This document shows, in pieces, positions 26,077 to 35,857 of a stretch of 64,000 nt of DNA. Location of the stretch: the NCBI RefSeq assembly GCF_014652235.1, contig NZ_BMYK01000009.1, positions 62,001 to 126,000 on the forward strand, in the 5' to 3' direction. The position numbers were made by a program, and so were the translations under genes. The notes under the pieces are model-generated. The model saw nothing but the letters and a program-made list of their open reading frames with translations, did no database searches and was not told the origin of the DNA. The stretch comes from Pseudorhodoferax aquiterrae (GTDB lineage Bacteria; Pseudomonadota; Gammaproteobacteria; Burkholderiales; Burkholderiaceae_C). Position 1 is the stretch's first letter, and each line of letters begins with the position of its first letter.

Positions 26077-27987
26077 TCAACGGACCACCAGGTCGCGGAT
26101 CTGCTGCAGCGCGCCGGGATCTTCCATGGTCGTGAGATCGCCCGTGTCGCGCCCCTCGCACACAGCCTGGATCGCGCGGCGCAGCAGCTTGCCGCTGCGC
26201 GTCTTGGGCAGCACGCCGACGAACTGCACGCGCGCCGGCCGCGCCAGTGCGCCGAGCTGGGCATCGACGACCTTCATGATCTCGCCCTCGAGCTTCAATC
26301 TGGCGGCATCGTCCACGAGCCCGCTCGCATCGCGCGCGACGACGAAGGCCATCGCCACCTGGCCCTTGAGCGCATCGGCCACACCCACCACCGCCACCTC
26401 CGCCACGTTCGGGTGGCCGGAGATGCTCTCTTCGATCTCGCGCGTGCCCAGGCGGTGGCCGGCCACGTTGATCACGTCGTCGGTGCGGCCCAGGATGTAG
26501 TAGTAACCGTCGGCATCGCGCACGCCCCAGTCGAAGGTGCTGTAGACGCGCTTGCCCGGGATGCTGTCCCAGTAGGTCTTGACGAAGCGCGCATCGTCGC
26601 GCCAGACGGTCTGCATGAAGCCCGGTGGCGTCGGCCCCTGGACGACCACCACGCCTTTCTGGTCGGGCCCCGTGAGCTCGTCGCCCGTGGCCTCGTCGAG
26701 CAGTCGCACGTCGAAACCGTACATGGGCACGCCCGGGCTGCCGAACTTGCTGGGCCTGCTTTCCACGCCGTTGGCGATGGTCATGAGCGGCCAGCCGGTC
26801 TCGGTCTGCCAGTAGTTGTCGATGATGGGCACGCCCAGCGCATCGGCGATCCAGCGGCCCGTGGGCTCGTCCAGCGGCTCGCCGGCCAGGAACAAGGCCT
26901 TGAGGCTGGAGACATCGTATTTCTTGAGGTAGGCCGGGTCCTGCTTCTTGAGCACGCGCACGGCCGTGGGCGCGCTGAACATCACCGTGGCCTTGTATTT
27001 CTCGACCAGCGACCACCAGATGCCGGGGTCGTTGCCGCCGTCCAGCCCGCGCGTGGGCAGCCCTTCGTAGAGGATGGTGGCCATGCCGCCGATCAGCGGC
27101 CCGTAGACGATGTAGCTGTGGCCCACGACCCAGCCGATGTCGCTGGTGCAGAAGAAGGTTTCGCCCGGCTTGCCCATGAAGATGTGCGGCAGGCTGGCGG
27201 CCAGCGCCACGGCATAGCCGCCGGTGTCGCGCTGCACGCCCTTGGGTTTGCCCGTGGTGCCGCTCGTGTACAGCGTGTAGCTGGTGTGCGTGGCATCGAC
27301 CCAGGTGCAGGGCACCACGGTGTGGAGATGCTGCGCGCGCAGCGTCGCGTAGTCGTGGTCCCGGCCTGCCGTGCGCTCCATCGGGGCCAGGCCGCGGTCG
27401 ACCAGCAGCACGGCCGGCGGCTTGTGGCGCGACAGGCGGATGGCCTCGTCCAGCAGGGGCTTGTAGGGGATGACCTTGCCGCCGCGCGAACCGGCGTCGG
27501 CGCTCACGATGAGCTTGGGTTCGGCGTCCTCGATGCGCGAGGCCAGAGAGCCCGACGCGAAGCCGCCGAACACCACGGAGTGGATCGCGCCGATGCGCGC
27601 ACAGGCCAGCATCGCGAACACGGCCTCGGGCACCATGGGCATGTAGATCTGCACGCGGTCGCCCTGCCCCACGCCCAGCGCGCGCAGCGTGGCGGCCATG
27701 CGCTGCACCTCGGCGTGCAGTTCGGCGAAGCTGTAGGTTTTCTCGACGCCGGTCTCGGTCGAGACATGGATCAGCGCGGCCTGTTCGGCGCGCGTGGCCA
27801 GGTGCCGGTCCACCGCGTTGTGGCACAGGTTGGTGGTGCCGCCGGCGAACCAGCGCGTGAACGGTGCGCGGCTGTCGTCGCAGATGGTCTGGGGCGCCTG
27901 CTGCCAGTCGATGAGCCGTGCCTGCTCGGCCCAGAAGGCATCGCGGTCTTCGATCGAACGGCGGTAGAACTCGGCGTAGGCGGACAT
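26077..27987 (-). CDS. prpE: Propionate-CoA ligase
   Basis: A 636-residue acyl-CoA synthetase of the AMP-forming family. The P-loop-like YTSGTTGKPKG is near residue 245, the acyl-adenylate motif YWQTETGWPLM near 420, and the catalytic Lys of the C-terminal domain is K600 in SGKLLRRAI. The segment GRTDDVINVAGHRLGTREIEE favours PrpE-type propionyl-CoA synthetase over acetyl-CoA synthetase, but acetate may also be used. There are no prpBCD genes nearby. It is divergent from an HxlR-type regulator gene, 154 bases away. Confidence 0.88.
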   Translation of the reverse strand: MSAYAEFYRRSIEDRDAFWAEQARLIDWQQAPQTICDDSRAPFTRWFAGGTTNLCHNAVDRHLATRAEQAALIHVSTETGVEKTYSFAELHAEVQRMAATLRALGVGQGDRVQIYMPMVPEAVFAMLACARIGAIHSVVFGGFASGSLASRIEDAEPKLIVSADAGSRGGKVIPYKPLLDEAIRLSRHKPPAVLLVDRGLAPMERTAGRDHDYATLRAQHLHTVVPCTWVDATHTSYTLYTSGTTGKPKGVQRDTGGYAVALAASLPHIFMGKPGETFFCTSDIGWVVGHSYIVYGPLIGGMATILYEGLPTRGLDGGNDPGIWWSLVEKYKATVMFSAPTAVRVLKKQDPAYLKKYDVSSLKALFLAGEPLDEPTGRWIADALGVPIIDNYWQTETGWPLMTIANGVESRPSKFGSPGVPMYGFDVRLLDEATGDELTGPDQKGVVVVQGPTPPGFMQTVWRDDARFVKTYWDSIPGKRVYSTFDWGVRDADGYYYILGRTDDVINVAGHRLGTREIEESISGHPNVAEVAVVGVADALKGQVAMAFVVARDASGLVDDAARLKLEGEIMKVVDAQLGALARPARVQFVGVLPKTRSGKLLRRAIQAVCEGRDTGDLTTMEDPGALQQIRDLVVR

Positions 27988-28057
27988 GTTTCCTCAGGAT
28001 GGTGGAGTGCGGGCGGGCGCAGCATGCCCGGCCCGGCCCGGCCCACGCAATCGGGTG

Positions 28058-28085
28058 TTGCACTCGGATACGCCGCTGGCACAAT
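28058..28085 (+). promoter_or_regulatory. Sigma-70-like promoter for the HxlR-type regulator
   Basis: TTGCAC (28058-28063), a 16-base spacer and CACAAT (28080-28085) lie between prpE and the regulator gene. The -10 ends six bases before the ATG of a 17-codon ORF (28092) that overlaps the regulator start, so transcription would begin close to that ATG. Matches to consensus are only moderate (three and four of six). Confidence 0.4.
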
Positions 28086-28091
28086 TTGCCG

Positions 28092-28145
28092 ATGCCCGCC
28101 GCCGTCCGCCTTGCCACCGCCCCAGGCCCGGGGGCGCGGACGTGA
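28092..28145 (+). CDS. Possible 17-residue leader ORF before the HxlR-type regulator
   Basis: An ORF MPAAVRLATAPGPGART whose TGA overlaps the GTG start of the regulator as GTGA (28142-28145). It starts six bases after the -10 candidate and lacks a Shine-Dalgarno. It may be a translated leader that couples to the regulator, or a chance reading frame in GC-rich DNA; I have no protein evidence. Confidence 0.3.
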   Translation: MPAAVRLATAPGPGART

Positions 28146-28507
28146 GCCCGCGAGACAAACCGGCCATCTTCCAGCTGCTCGCGCTTCTCGAGGCCCGGTA
28201 TGCCGTGCGCGTGCTGTGGGCCCTGCGTGACGGCCATGCCCAGACCTTCCGGCTGCTGCAGGACAGCGTGGGCGGCGTCACGCCCAACACGCTGAACACG
28301 CGCATCAAGGAACTGCGCGAGGCCGGCCTGCTCACGCACGGCGCCGAGGGCTACCTGCTCACACCCGCCGGCACGGACCTCGTGCGGCGGCTCGGAGAAC
28401 TCCCGGCCTTCGCCCACAAGTGGGCTGCCAGACGCCCGCGCCGCGCCCCCGAACCCCCTGTTCCCCCCCACGGAGAAGACACCGATGCAACCCCACCTGC
28501 GGCCTGA
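28142..28507 (+). CDS. HxlR-type winged-helix transcriptional regulator
   Basis: A 121-residue DNA-binding protein: ARYAVRVLWALRDGHAQTFRLLQDSVGGVTPNTLNTRIKELREAGL (shortened here) is the HxlR/MarR-like winged helix, followed by the wing GYLLTPAG and a Pro-rich tail. It lacks the N-terminal Cys that serves as a thiol sensor in some HxlR members. GTG at 28142 is chosen because no better in-frame start precedes it. It overlaps the FAH-family gene by 23 bases and is divergent from prpE, so it may regulate either; the effector is unknown. Confidence 0.8.
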   Translation: MSPRDKPAIFQLLALLEARYAVRVLWALRDGHAQTFRLLQDSVGGVTPNTLNTRIKELREAGLLTHGAEGYLLTPAGTDLVRRLGELPAFAHKWAARRPRRAPEPPVPPHGEDTDATPPAA

Positions 28508-29660
28508 AGCCGTCCTGCCCCAGGACCACGAAGACGCCGTGCTGATCGGCCGCGTCTGGCAGGAGGGCCTGGGCGCCGTGCTGGTCGAGGTGCGCGCCGA
28601 CGGCGTGTACGACCTGTCGCGCCTCGATCCCACCTGCAGCGCGCTGCTCGAGCACGACGACCCGGCCGCGGCCGTGCGCGAACACGGCGGCGAGCGCATC
28701 GCCGACACGGCGGCCGTGCTGGCCAATTCGGCCTGGGACGCGCGCGACCCCGCCCTGCCCTGGCTGCTGGCGCCCTGCGACCTGCAGGCCGTCAAGGCTG
28801 CGGGCGTGACCTTCGTGGCTTCCATGCTCGAGCGCGTGATCGAGGAGCAGGCCCGCGGCGACGCGGGCCGCGCCGAGGCCGTGCGCCGCGCCGTGGTCGG
28901 CGTGATCGGCGACAACCTGGCAAGCATCCGGCCGGGCTCGGACGAGGCCATGCGGCTCAAGGAGGTGCTGATCGCCCAGGGCGCCTGGTCGCAGTACCTG
29001 GAGGTCGGCATCGGCCCGGACGCCGAGATCTTCACGAAGTCGCAGCCCATGAGTGCCGTGGGCACGGGCGCAGAGGTCGGCATCCACCCCGGCAGCGCCT
29101 GGAACAATCCCGAGCCCGAGGTCGTGCTGGCCATCGACAGCAACGGCCGCGTCAAGGGCGCGGCGCTGGGCAACGACGTGAACCTGCGCGACTTCGAGGG
29201 CCGCAGCGCACTGCTGCTGGGCAAGGCCAAGGACAACAACGGCTCCTGCGCGATCGGCCCCTTCATCCGGCTGTTCGACGCGAACTTCGGCATCGACGAC
29301 CTGCGCCGCACGGACCTGTCCATGCGCGTCGTTGGCGAGGACGGGTTTGCGATGGACGGCGCGAGCAGCCTCACGAAGATCAGCCGCGACCCGCTGGACC
29401 TCGCGGGCCAGGCCATCGGCAAGAACCACCAGTACCCCGACGGCCTGGTGCTGTTCCTGGGCACCATGTTTGCGCCCACGCAGGACCGCCACGGCCCGGG
29501 CCAGGGCTTCACGCATGCCATCGGCGATGTGGTCACGGTGGCCACACCGCGCCTGGGCCTGCTGGCCAACCGCGTCAACCACAGCGACAAGATCGCGCCC
29601 TGGACCTATGGCGCGGGAGCCCTGATGCGCGACCTGGGCCGCCGGGGCCTGCTGGCATAA
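28485..29660 (+). CDS. Fumarylacetoacetate hydrolase family protein
   Basis: A 391-residue FAH-superfamily enzyme; members cleave or dehydrate 2-keto acids using a divalent metal. The C-terminal catalytic domain (about 150-390) shows EIFTKSQPMSAVGTGAEVGI, then PEPEVVLAIDSNGRVKGAALGNDVNLRD with the metal ligands (Glu/Asp), and TGIIF-like segments are replaced by FLGTMFAPTQDR. The family includes sugar-acid dehydratases and 5-oxopent-3-ene-tricarboxylate decarboxylases, and I cannot say which this is. The start is inside the regulator gene, so the two are coupled. Confidence 0.82.
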   Translation: MQPHLRPEAVLPQDHEDAVLIGRVWQEGLGAVLVEVRADGVYDLSRLDPTCSALLEHDDPAAAVREHGGERIADTAAVLANSAWDARDPALPWLLAPCDLQAVKAAGVTFVASMLERVIEEQARGDAGRAEAVRRAVVGVIGDNLASIRPGSDEAMRLKEVLIAQGAWSQYLEVGIGPDAEIFTKSQPMSAVGTGAEVGIHPGSAWNNPEPEVVLAIDSNGRVKGAALGNDVNLRDFEGRSALLLGKAKDNNGSCAIGPFIRLFDANFGIDDLRRTDLSMRVVGEDGFAMDGASSLTKISRDPLDLAGQAIGKNHQYPDGLVLFLGTMFAPTQDRHGPGQGFTHAIGDVVTVATPRLGLLANRVNHSDKIAPWTYGAGALMRDLGRRGLLA

Positions 29661-29662
29661 TT

Positions 29663-29694
29663 CGCCGCTTTTCGGCGCCCCTCCTCGGGGCGCC
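29663..29694. other. Two overlapping, mutually exclusive stem-loops
   Basis: CGCCG-CTTTT-CGGCG (29663-29677) and GGCGCCCC-TCCTC-GGGGCGCC (29674-29694) share four bases, so only one can form at a time. They fill the short gap between the FAH-family gene and the FKBP gene. Neither is followed by a T-run. They could act as a weak attenuator or switch. Confidence 0.4.
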
Positions 29695-29713
29695 TGCACT
29701 TTCAGGAGCCCTT

Positions 29714-30064
29714 ATGACCACCACCGCATCCGGCCTGCAGTACGAGGACACCACCGTGGGCTCCGGCGCCGAAGCCAAGGCCGGCCAGCACGTCACCGTG
29801 CACTACACGGGCTGGCTCTACCAGGACGGCCAGCAAGGCGCCAAGTTCGACTCCAGCCGCGACCGCAACGACCCCTTCGAGTTCGGCCTGGGCGCCGGCA
29901 TGGTCATCCGCGGCTGGGACGAGGGTGTCGCCGGCATGAAGGTCGGCGGCCAGCGCACGCTGATCATTCCGCCCGAACTGGGCTACGGCGCGCGCGGCGC
30001 CGGCGGCGTGATCCCGCCGAACGCCACGCTCAAGTTCGACGTGGAGCTGCTGGGCGTCGCCTGA
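29714..30064 (+). CDS. FKBP-type peptidyl-prolyl cis-trans isomerase
   Basis: A 116-residue single-domain FKBP without a signal peptide, hence cytoplasmic. Typical motifs are present: TVHYTGWLYQDGQQGAKFDSSRDR, the FGLGAGMVIRGWDEGVAGM loop with the active-site Trp, and GYGARGAGGVIPPNATLKFDVELL at the C-terminus. It speeds folding at proline bonds and may assist newly made proteins; it is next to grpE-dnaK-dnaJ but has its own terminator. A Shine-Dalgarno AGGAG (29703-29707) precedes the ATG. Confidence 0.95.
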   Translation: MTTTASGLQYEDTTVGSGAEAKAGQHVTVHYTGWLYQDGQQGAKFDSSRDRNDPFEFGLGAGMVIRGWDEGVAGMKVGGQRTLIIPPELGYGARGAGGVIPPNATLKFDVELLGVA

Positions 30065-30084
30065 GCGCGCGCCGCACAGCTGGG

Positions 30085-30108
30085 GCCGGCAACACGCCGG
30101 CTTTTTTT
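30085..30108 (+). terminator. Intrinsic terminator after the FKBP gene
   Basis: A perfect GCCGGC-AACAC-GCCGGC hairpin followed by seven T residues, 21 bases after the FKBP stop. It isolates this gene from the grpE-dnaK-dnaJ heat-shock unit. Confidence 0.88.
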
Positions 30109-30130
30109 CGCCTTTTTGTGCGGAGCGACC

Positions 30131-30158
30131 CTTGAAACGACAGGGGCAATCCCTAGCT
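30131..30158 (+). promoter_or_regulatory. Sigma-32-type heat-shock promoter before grpE
   Basis: CTTGAAA (30131-30137), a 13-base spacer, then CCCTAGCT (30151-30158), compared with the RpoH consensus CTTGAAA and CCCCATNT. The -35 is a perfect match and the -10 matches five of the seven specified positions. The start point would be about 30 bases before the grpE ATG. Confidence 0.7.
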
Positions 30159-30195
30159 GTTAGCCGTTGTGACCTTTTTCAAGCCATTCAAGCGC

Positions 30196-30759
30196 ATGAC
30201 AGACCCGACCCAACCGACCGACAAATCCGCCGAGCCCGCTCCCATGAGCCCTGAGGAGCGTGAGGCCGCGGCGTTTGCCACCGAGGCCGATGTGCTGGCC
30301 CAGACGCAGGCCGAGCTGGCCACGCTCAAGGCCAAGAGCGCCGAGCTGGCCGACCAGTTCCTGCGCGCCAAGGCCGAGGCCGAGAACGCCCGCCGCCGCG
30401 CCGAGGAAGAAATCGCCAAGTCGCGCAAGTTCGCGGTGGAGAGCTTCGCCGAGAGCCTGCTGCCCGTGATGGACAGCCTGGAGACCGGCCTGTCCCACAC
30501 CGATGCGACCGTGGCCCAGGTGCGCGAGGGCGCCGAGGCCACGCTGCGCCAGCTCAAGAGCGCGCTGGAGCGCAACAAGGTCATCCAGATCAACCCGCCG
30601 GCCGGCGAGAAGTTCGACCCGCACCAGCACCAGGCCATCAGCATGGTGCCCGGCACGGGCCAGGAACCCAACACCGTGGTGAGCGTGCTGCAAAAAGGCT
30701 ACCTGATCGCCGAGCGCGTGCTGCGCCCGGCCCTGGTGACGGTGGCCTCGCCCCAGTGA
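30196..30759 (+). CDS. grpE: Nucleotide exchange factor GrpE
   Basis: A 187-residue co-chaperone that releases ADP from DnaK. The long coiled coil (about 40-85) contains the [22 protein letters not shown] stretch, followed by the four-helix region ([16 protein letters not shown]), and the beta domain [21 protein letters not shown] near the C-terminus that contacts DnaK. The start at 30196 (MTDPTQP) is preferred to a GTG at 30169, which would fall very close to the promoter. hrcA is not nearby. Confidence 0.94.
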   Translation: MTDPTQPTDKSAEPAPMSPEEREAAAFATEADVLAQTQAELATLKAKSAELADQFLRAKAEAENARRRAEEEIAKSRKFAVESFAESLLPVMDSLETGLSHTDATVAQVREGAEATLRQLKSALERNKVIQINPPAGEKFDPHQHQAISMVPGTGQEPNTVVSVLQKGYLIAERVLRPALVTVASPQ

Positions 30760-30795
30760 CGCAGTGATCTGCACCGGCGATCCACACCGCGTCCC

Positions 30796-30823
30796 CTTGA
30801 AACCCCCACGGTTATCCACACGT
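30796..30823 (+). promoter_or_regulatory. Sigma-32-type heat-shock promoter before dnaK
   Basis: CTTGAAA (30796-30802), a 13-base spacer and CCACACGT (30816-30823). The -35 is perfect, and the spacing equals that of the grpE promoter, which supports both. It gives dnaK its own heat-inducible start in the 141-base gap after grpE. Confidence 0.65.
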
Positions 30824-30900
30824 TAGCAACAGTCGGCGAGCATCCCTTCGGACCAGCGCCCACCGTCATCCCATATTTCAGGAAGAGCAGGAGAAGCAAC

Positions 30901-32868
<1,968 letters not shown>

Positions 32869-32883
32869 TCGCCCTCCCCGGCC

Positions 32884-32914
32884 CGCCGCGCGCAGCTGAA
32901 GGTTGCGCGCGGCG
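32884..32914 (+). terminator. Hairpin between dnaK and dnaJ, possible attenuator
   Basis: An uninterrupted 11-base-pair stem (CGCCGCGCGCA pairing with TGCGCGCGGCG) and a nine-base loop, followed by the weak T-rich TTCCTTTTG. Strong enough to slow or partly terminate transcription, or to block 3' decay; it would make DnaJ less abundant than DnaK from one message. I see no separate promoter for dnaJ. Confidence 0.55.
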
Positions 32915-32954
32915 TTCCTTTTGATTTGCAAGCCAGAGCCCAGCCGAACGCACC

Positions 32955-34094
32955 ATGTCCAAACGCGATTACTACGAAGTCCTCGGGGTGCCCAAGAACG
33001 CCACGGAGGACGAGGTCAAGAAGGCCTATCGCAAGCTGGCGATGAAGTACCACCCGGACCGCAACCAGGGGGACTCCGCCAAGAACGCCGAAGAGAAATT
33101 CAAGGAGGCCAAGGAGGCCTACGAGATGCTGACCGACGCGCAGAAGCGCGCGGCCTACGACCAGTTCGGCCATGCCGGCGTGGATCCGAACATGCGCGGC
33201 CCCGGCGGTGGCGCGGAAGGTTTCGGCGGCTTCGCCGAGGCCTTCGGCGACATCTTCGGCGACATGTTCGGGCAGCAGCGCGGGCGTGGCGCCGGCGGGC
33301 GCCAGGTGTTCCGCGGCAGCGATCTGTCCTATGCGATGGAGATCACGCTGGAAGAGGCGGCCCGCGGCAAGGATGCGCAGATCCGCATCCCGAGCTGGGA
33401 GTCCTGCGACACCTGCCACGGCAGCGGCGCCAAGCCCGGCACCCAGCCCAAGACCTGCACCACCTGCAACGGCCAGGGCGCGGTGCAGATGCGCCAGGGC
33501 TTCTTCAGCGTGCAGCAGACCTGCCCGACCTGCCGCGGCACGGGCAAGATCATTCCCGAGCCCTGCAGCACCTGCCACGGCCAGGGCAAGATCAAGAAGC
33601 AGAAGACGCTGGAGGTGAAGATCCCCGCCGGCATCGACGACGGCATGCGCATCCGCTCGGTCGGCAACGGCGAGCCCGGTTCCAACGGCGGCCCGCCGGG
33701 CGACCTGTACATCGAGATGCGCATCAAGAAGCACGACATCTTCGAGCGCGACGGCGGCGACCTGCACTGCACCGTGCCCGTGAGCTTCATCACGGCCGCG
33801 CTGGGCGGCGAGATCGAGGTGCCCACGCTGTCGGGCAAGGCGGCCATCGACATCCCCGAGGGCACGCAGGCCGGCAAGCAGTTCCGCCTGCGCGGCAAGG
33901 GCATCAAGGGCGTGCGGGAGAGTTACCCGGGCGACCTGTACTGCCACATCGCCGTGGAGACGCCCGTCAAGCTGACCGAGCACCAGCGCAAGCTGCTGCG
34001 CGAGCTGGAAGAGTCGCTGCGCAAGGGCGGCGGCAAGCATTCGCCGTCGGGCGACAGCTGGACCGACCGGCTGAAGAAGTTCTTCAGCGCTTGA
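32955..34094 (+). CDS. dnaJ: Chaperone DnaJ (Hsp40)
   Basis: A 379-residue full-length (type I) J protein. The J domain has the HPD motif (H33-D35) that stimulates DnaK ATPase, followed by a Gly/Phe-rich linker ([10 protein letters not shown]), the four zinc repeats [24 protein letters not shown] and CSTCHGQG (about 150-205), and a substrate-binding C-terminal domain. It delivers clients to DnaK. Third gene of grpE-dnaK-dnaJ. Confidence 0.97.
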   Translation: MSKRDYYEVLGVPKNATEDEVKKAYRKLAMKYHPDRNQGDSAKNAEEKFKEAKEAYEMLTDAQKRAAYDQFGHAGVDPNMRGPGGGAEGFGGFAEAFGDIFGDMFGQQRGRGAGGRQVFRGSDLSYAMEITLEEAARGKDAQIRIPSWESCDTCHGSGAKPGTQPKTCTTCNGQGAVQMRQGFFSVQQTCPTCRGTGKIIPEPCSTCHGQGKIKKQKTLEVKIPAGIDDGMRIRSVGNGEPGSNGGPPGDLYIEMRIKKHDIFERDGGDLHCTVPVSFITAALGGEIEVPTLSGKAAIDIPEGTQAGKQFRLRGKGIKGVRESYPGDLYCHIAVETPVKLTEHQRKLLRELEESLRKGGGKHSPSGDSWTDRLKKFFSA

Positions 34095-34100
34095 TGACGA

Positions 34101-34124
34101 CGCGGGCCCCGGCCCGCGTTTTCT
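34101..34124 (+). terminator. Intrinsic terminator after dnaJ
   Basis: A GC-rich hairpin (ACGCGGGC pairing with GCCCGCGT) followed by TTTTC, just downstream of the dnaJ stop. It ends the heat-shock operon before the convergent radical SAM gene. Confidence 0.8.
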
Positions 34125-34132
34125 TTGGGGAC

Positions 34133-35224
34133 TCAGAACAGGCTGGTCTGCCCGTCCAGCGCCGGGCGGCGGAACAGGCCCAAGTCGGCGGCCTCGCGCA
34201 CACGGTTGAAGCCCAGCCTTGCACAAGCCTTCTCGAAGCGCTGGCCGATCAGCTCGGCCCAGATGCCACTGCCCTTCATGCGCGTGGCGAAGTCGCTGTC
34301 GTAATCCTTGCCGCCGCGCATCTCCTGCACGCGCGCCATGACGCGCTCGGCCCGGTCCGGCAGGTGCAGGGCCAGCCATTCGCGGAACAGCGGCGCCACC
34401 TCCCAGGGCAGGCGCAGCACGGTGTAGAAGGCACTGCGCGCGCCGGCGTCCCACGCAGCAGCCAGCACCTGCTCCATGTCGTCGGTGACGAACGGGATCT
34501 GCGGCGCCACGCTCACGCCCACCGGCACGCCCGCCTCGGCCAACGTGCGGATGGTGCGCAGCCGGCGCTGCGGCGAGGCCGCGCGCGGCTCCAGCGTGCG
34601 GGCGATGCGCTGGTCCAGCGTGGTGATGGTCACGTAGACGGCGGCCAGCTGCTGCGCCGCCATGGGGGCGATGAGGTCCAGGTCGCGCTCCACGCCGCTG
34701 GACTTGGTGATCAGCGAGAACGCATGGCGCGCCTCGTGCAGCACTTCGATGAGGCCGCGCGTGAGCCGCAGCTCGCGCTCCACGGGCTGGTAGCAGTCGG
34801 TCGCCACGCCGATCACGAGGCCCTGCGGCACATAACGCGGCCGTGCGAGTTCGGCCCGCAGCAGCTGCGCGATGTTGCGTTTGGCGATGATCTTGGTCTC
34901 GAAGTCCAGGCCGGGCGAGAGGTTCAGGTAGCTGTGCGTGGGACGCGCGAAGCAGTAGATGCAGCCATGCTCGCAGCCGCGGTAGGGATTGACGGACTGC
35001 TCGAAATAGATGTCGGGCGACTGCTGCTGCACGATGGCACTCTTGGCATCCTCGAAGATGACCTCGGTCTGCAAAGGGGCTGCGGGCTCGCCGTCATCGG
35101 CCTGCAACGTGCCCCAGCCATCGTCGAAGGCGTCGCGCGCATCCTTGGAGAAACGGTGCGCGATGCGCGTGGCGGCGCCGCGGCCCTTGAGCGCCGTGAG
35201 GGGGATGGTGGTCTCGGTGGCCAT
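34133..35224 (-). CDS. PA0069-family radical SAM protein
   Basis: A 363-residue protein with the iron-sulfur motif CxxxCxxC at C84, C88 and C91 (GCEHGCIYC), preceded by SVNPYRGC. The family resembles spore photoproduct lyase-like radical SAM enzymes, and its substrate is unknown; DNA photoproduct or other DNA-damage chemistry is the usual suggestion. A LexA-type operator sits 11 bases upstream of the ATG, which supports a damage-response role. Confidence 0.88.
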   Translation of the reverse strand: MATETTIPLTALKGRGAATRIAHRFSKDARDAFDDGWGTLQADDGEPAAPLQTEVIFEDAKSAIVQQQSPDIYFEQSVNPYRGCEHGCIYCFARPTHSYLNLSPGLDFETKIIAKRNIAQLLRAELARPRYVPQGLVIGVATDCYQPVERELRLTRGLIEVLHEARHAFSLITKSSGVERDLDLIAPMAAQQLAAVYVTITTLDQRIARTLEPRAASPQRRLRTIRTLAEAGVPVGVSVAPQIPFVTDDMEQVLAAAWDAGARSAFYTVLRLPWEVAPLFREWLALHLPDRAERVMARVQEMRGGKDYDSDFATRMKGSGIWAELIGQRFEKACARLGFNRVREAADLGLFRRPALDGQTSLF

Positions 35225-35234
35225 GGCTTGAATA

Positions 35235-35250
35235 CTGTTTTTTTAAACAG
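35235..35250. promoter_or_regulatory. LexA (SOS) operator
   Basis: CTGT-N8-ACAG, inside a longer perfect palindrome TACTGTTT-TTTT-AAACAGTA, between the radical SAM gene and the rightward VOC-cutA unit. It fits the proteobacterial LexA consensus exactly and is strikingly AT-rich in this GC-rich genome. LexA bound here would repress the radical SAM gene and possibly the divergent unit as well. Confidence 0.82.
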
Positions 35251-35340
35251 TATATTGAGAGGTCCCGCGCGCGGCAAGCGGCTTTGTCCATTCCCCACCA
35301 TTGCTTCGTCGTACTGTTCCCTTCCCTTCAGGAGCGCCTC

Positions 35341-35415
35341 ATGGCCCGTCTCAGCACCGATCCGCCCCTCCACCGTCCGGCCGAACTGGCCTGCCACTGC
35401 GCGGACAAGCCCTGA
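35341..35415 (+). CDS. Probable 24-residue leader ORF before the VOC gene
   Basis: MARLSTDPPLHRPAELACHC then ADKP, preceded by a strong AGGAG (35330-35334) six bases before the ATG. It ends one base before the ATG of the VOC gene, which has no Shine-Dalgarno of its own, so translation of the next gene is probably coupled to this one. The peptide matches nothing I know. It may be a remnant of a larger gene. Confidence 0.5.
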   Translation: MARLSTDPPLHRPAELACHCADKP

Positions 35416-35416
35416 C

Positions 35417-35857
35417 ATGACCGGCTCTTCCCTCCCCGGCCGCTCCAGCGTGATCCCCTGCCTGCGCTACCGCGACGCGCTGGCCGCGATCGACTGGCTC
35501 TGCAGCAGCTTCGGCTTCGAGCGCCAGGCGGTCCACCTGGACGACAAGGGCCAGGTCGCCCATGCGCAACTCGTGTTCGGCAACGGCATGGTCATGCTGG
35601 GCTCGGTGCGCGACGAGCCCACGCCCTGGGGCCGCCTGATCCGCCAGCCCGACGAGATCGGCGGCGCCGAGACGCAAAGCGCCTTCATCGTGGTGTCGGA
35701 CCCCGATGCGGTCTACGCACGCGCCAAGGCCGCCGGCGCGAAGATCCTGCTGGAGATCCAGGACGAGGATTACGGCGCGCGTGGCTTCACCTGCGCCGAC
35801 CCCGAAGGCCATATCTGGAACTTCGGCAACTACGACCCCTGGGGCACACCGGTATGA
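35417..35857 (+). CDS. VOC (glyoxalase/bleomycin-resistance) family protein
   Basis: A 146-residue protein of the vicinal-oxygen-chelate fold. The two beta-alpha-beta-beta-beta modules are seen as VIPCLRYRDALAAIDWLCSSFGFER and QSAFIVVSDPDAVYARAKAAGAKIL, with metal-ligand-like residues in GFTCADPEGHIWNFGNY (the PEGH/NFG ending is typical). Members are lyases, dioxygenases or resistance binders; the substrate here is unknown. It overlaps cutA by ATGA and may be in the LexA-controlled region. Confidence 0.85.
   Translation: MTGSSLPGRSSVIPCLRYRDALAAIDWLCSSFGFERQAVHLDDKGQVAHAQLVFGNGMVMLGSVRDEPTPWGRLIRQPDEIGGAETQSAFIVVSDPDAVYARAKAAGAKILLEIQDEDYGARGFTCADPEGHIWNFGNYDPWGTPV

Noticed and set aside
28142-28507. 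Frameshift joining the 17-codon leader ORF with the HxlR-type regulator
   Set aside because: The regulator already has a complete winged helix from GTG 28142, and the leader peptide adds nothing recognisable.
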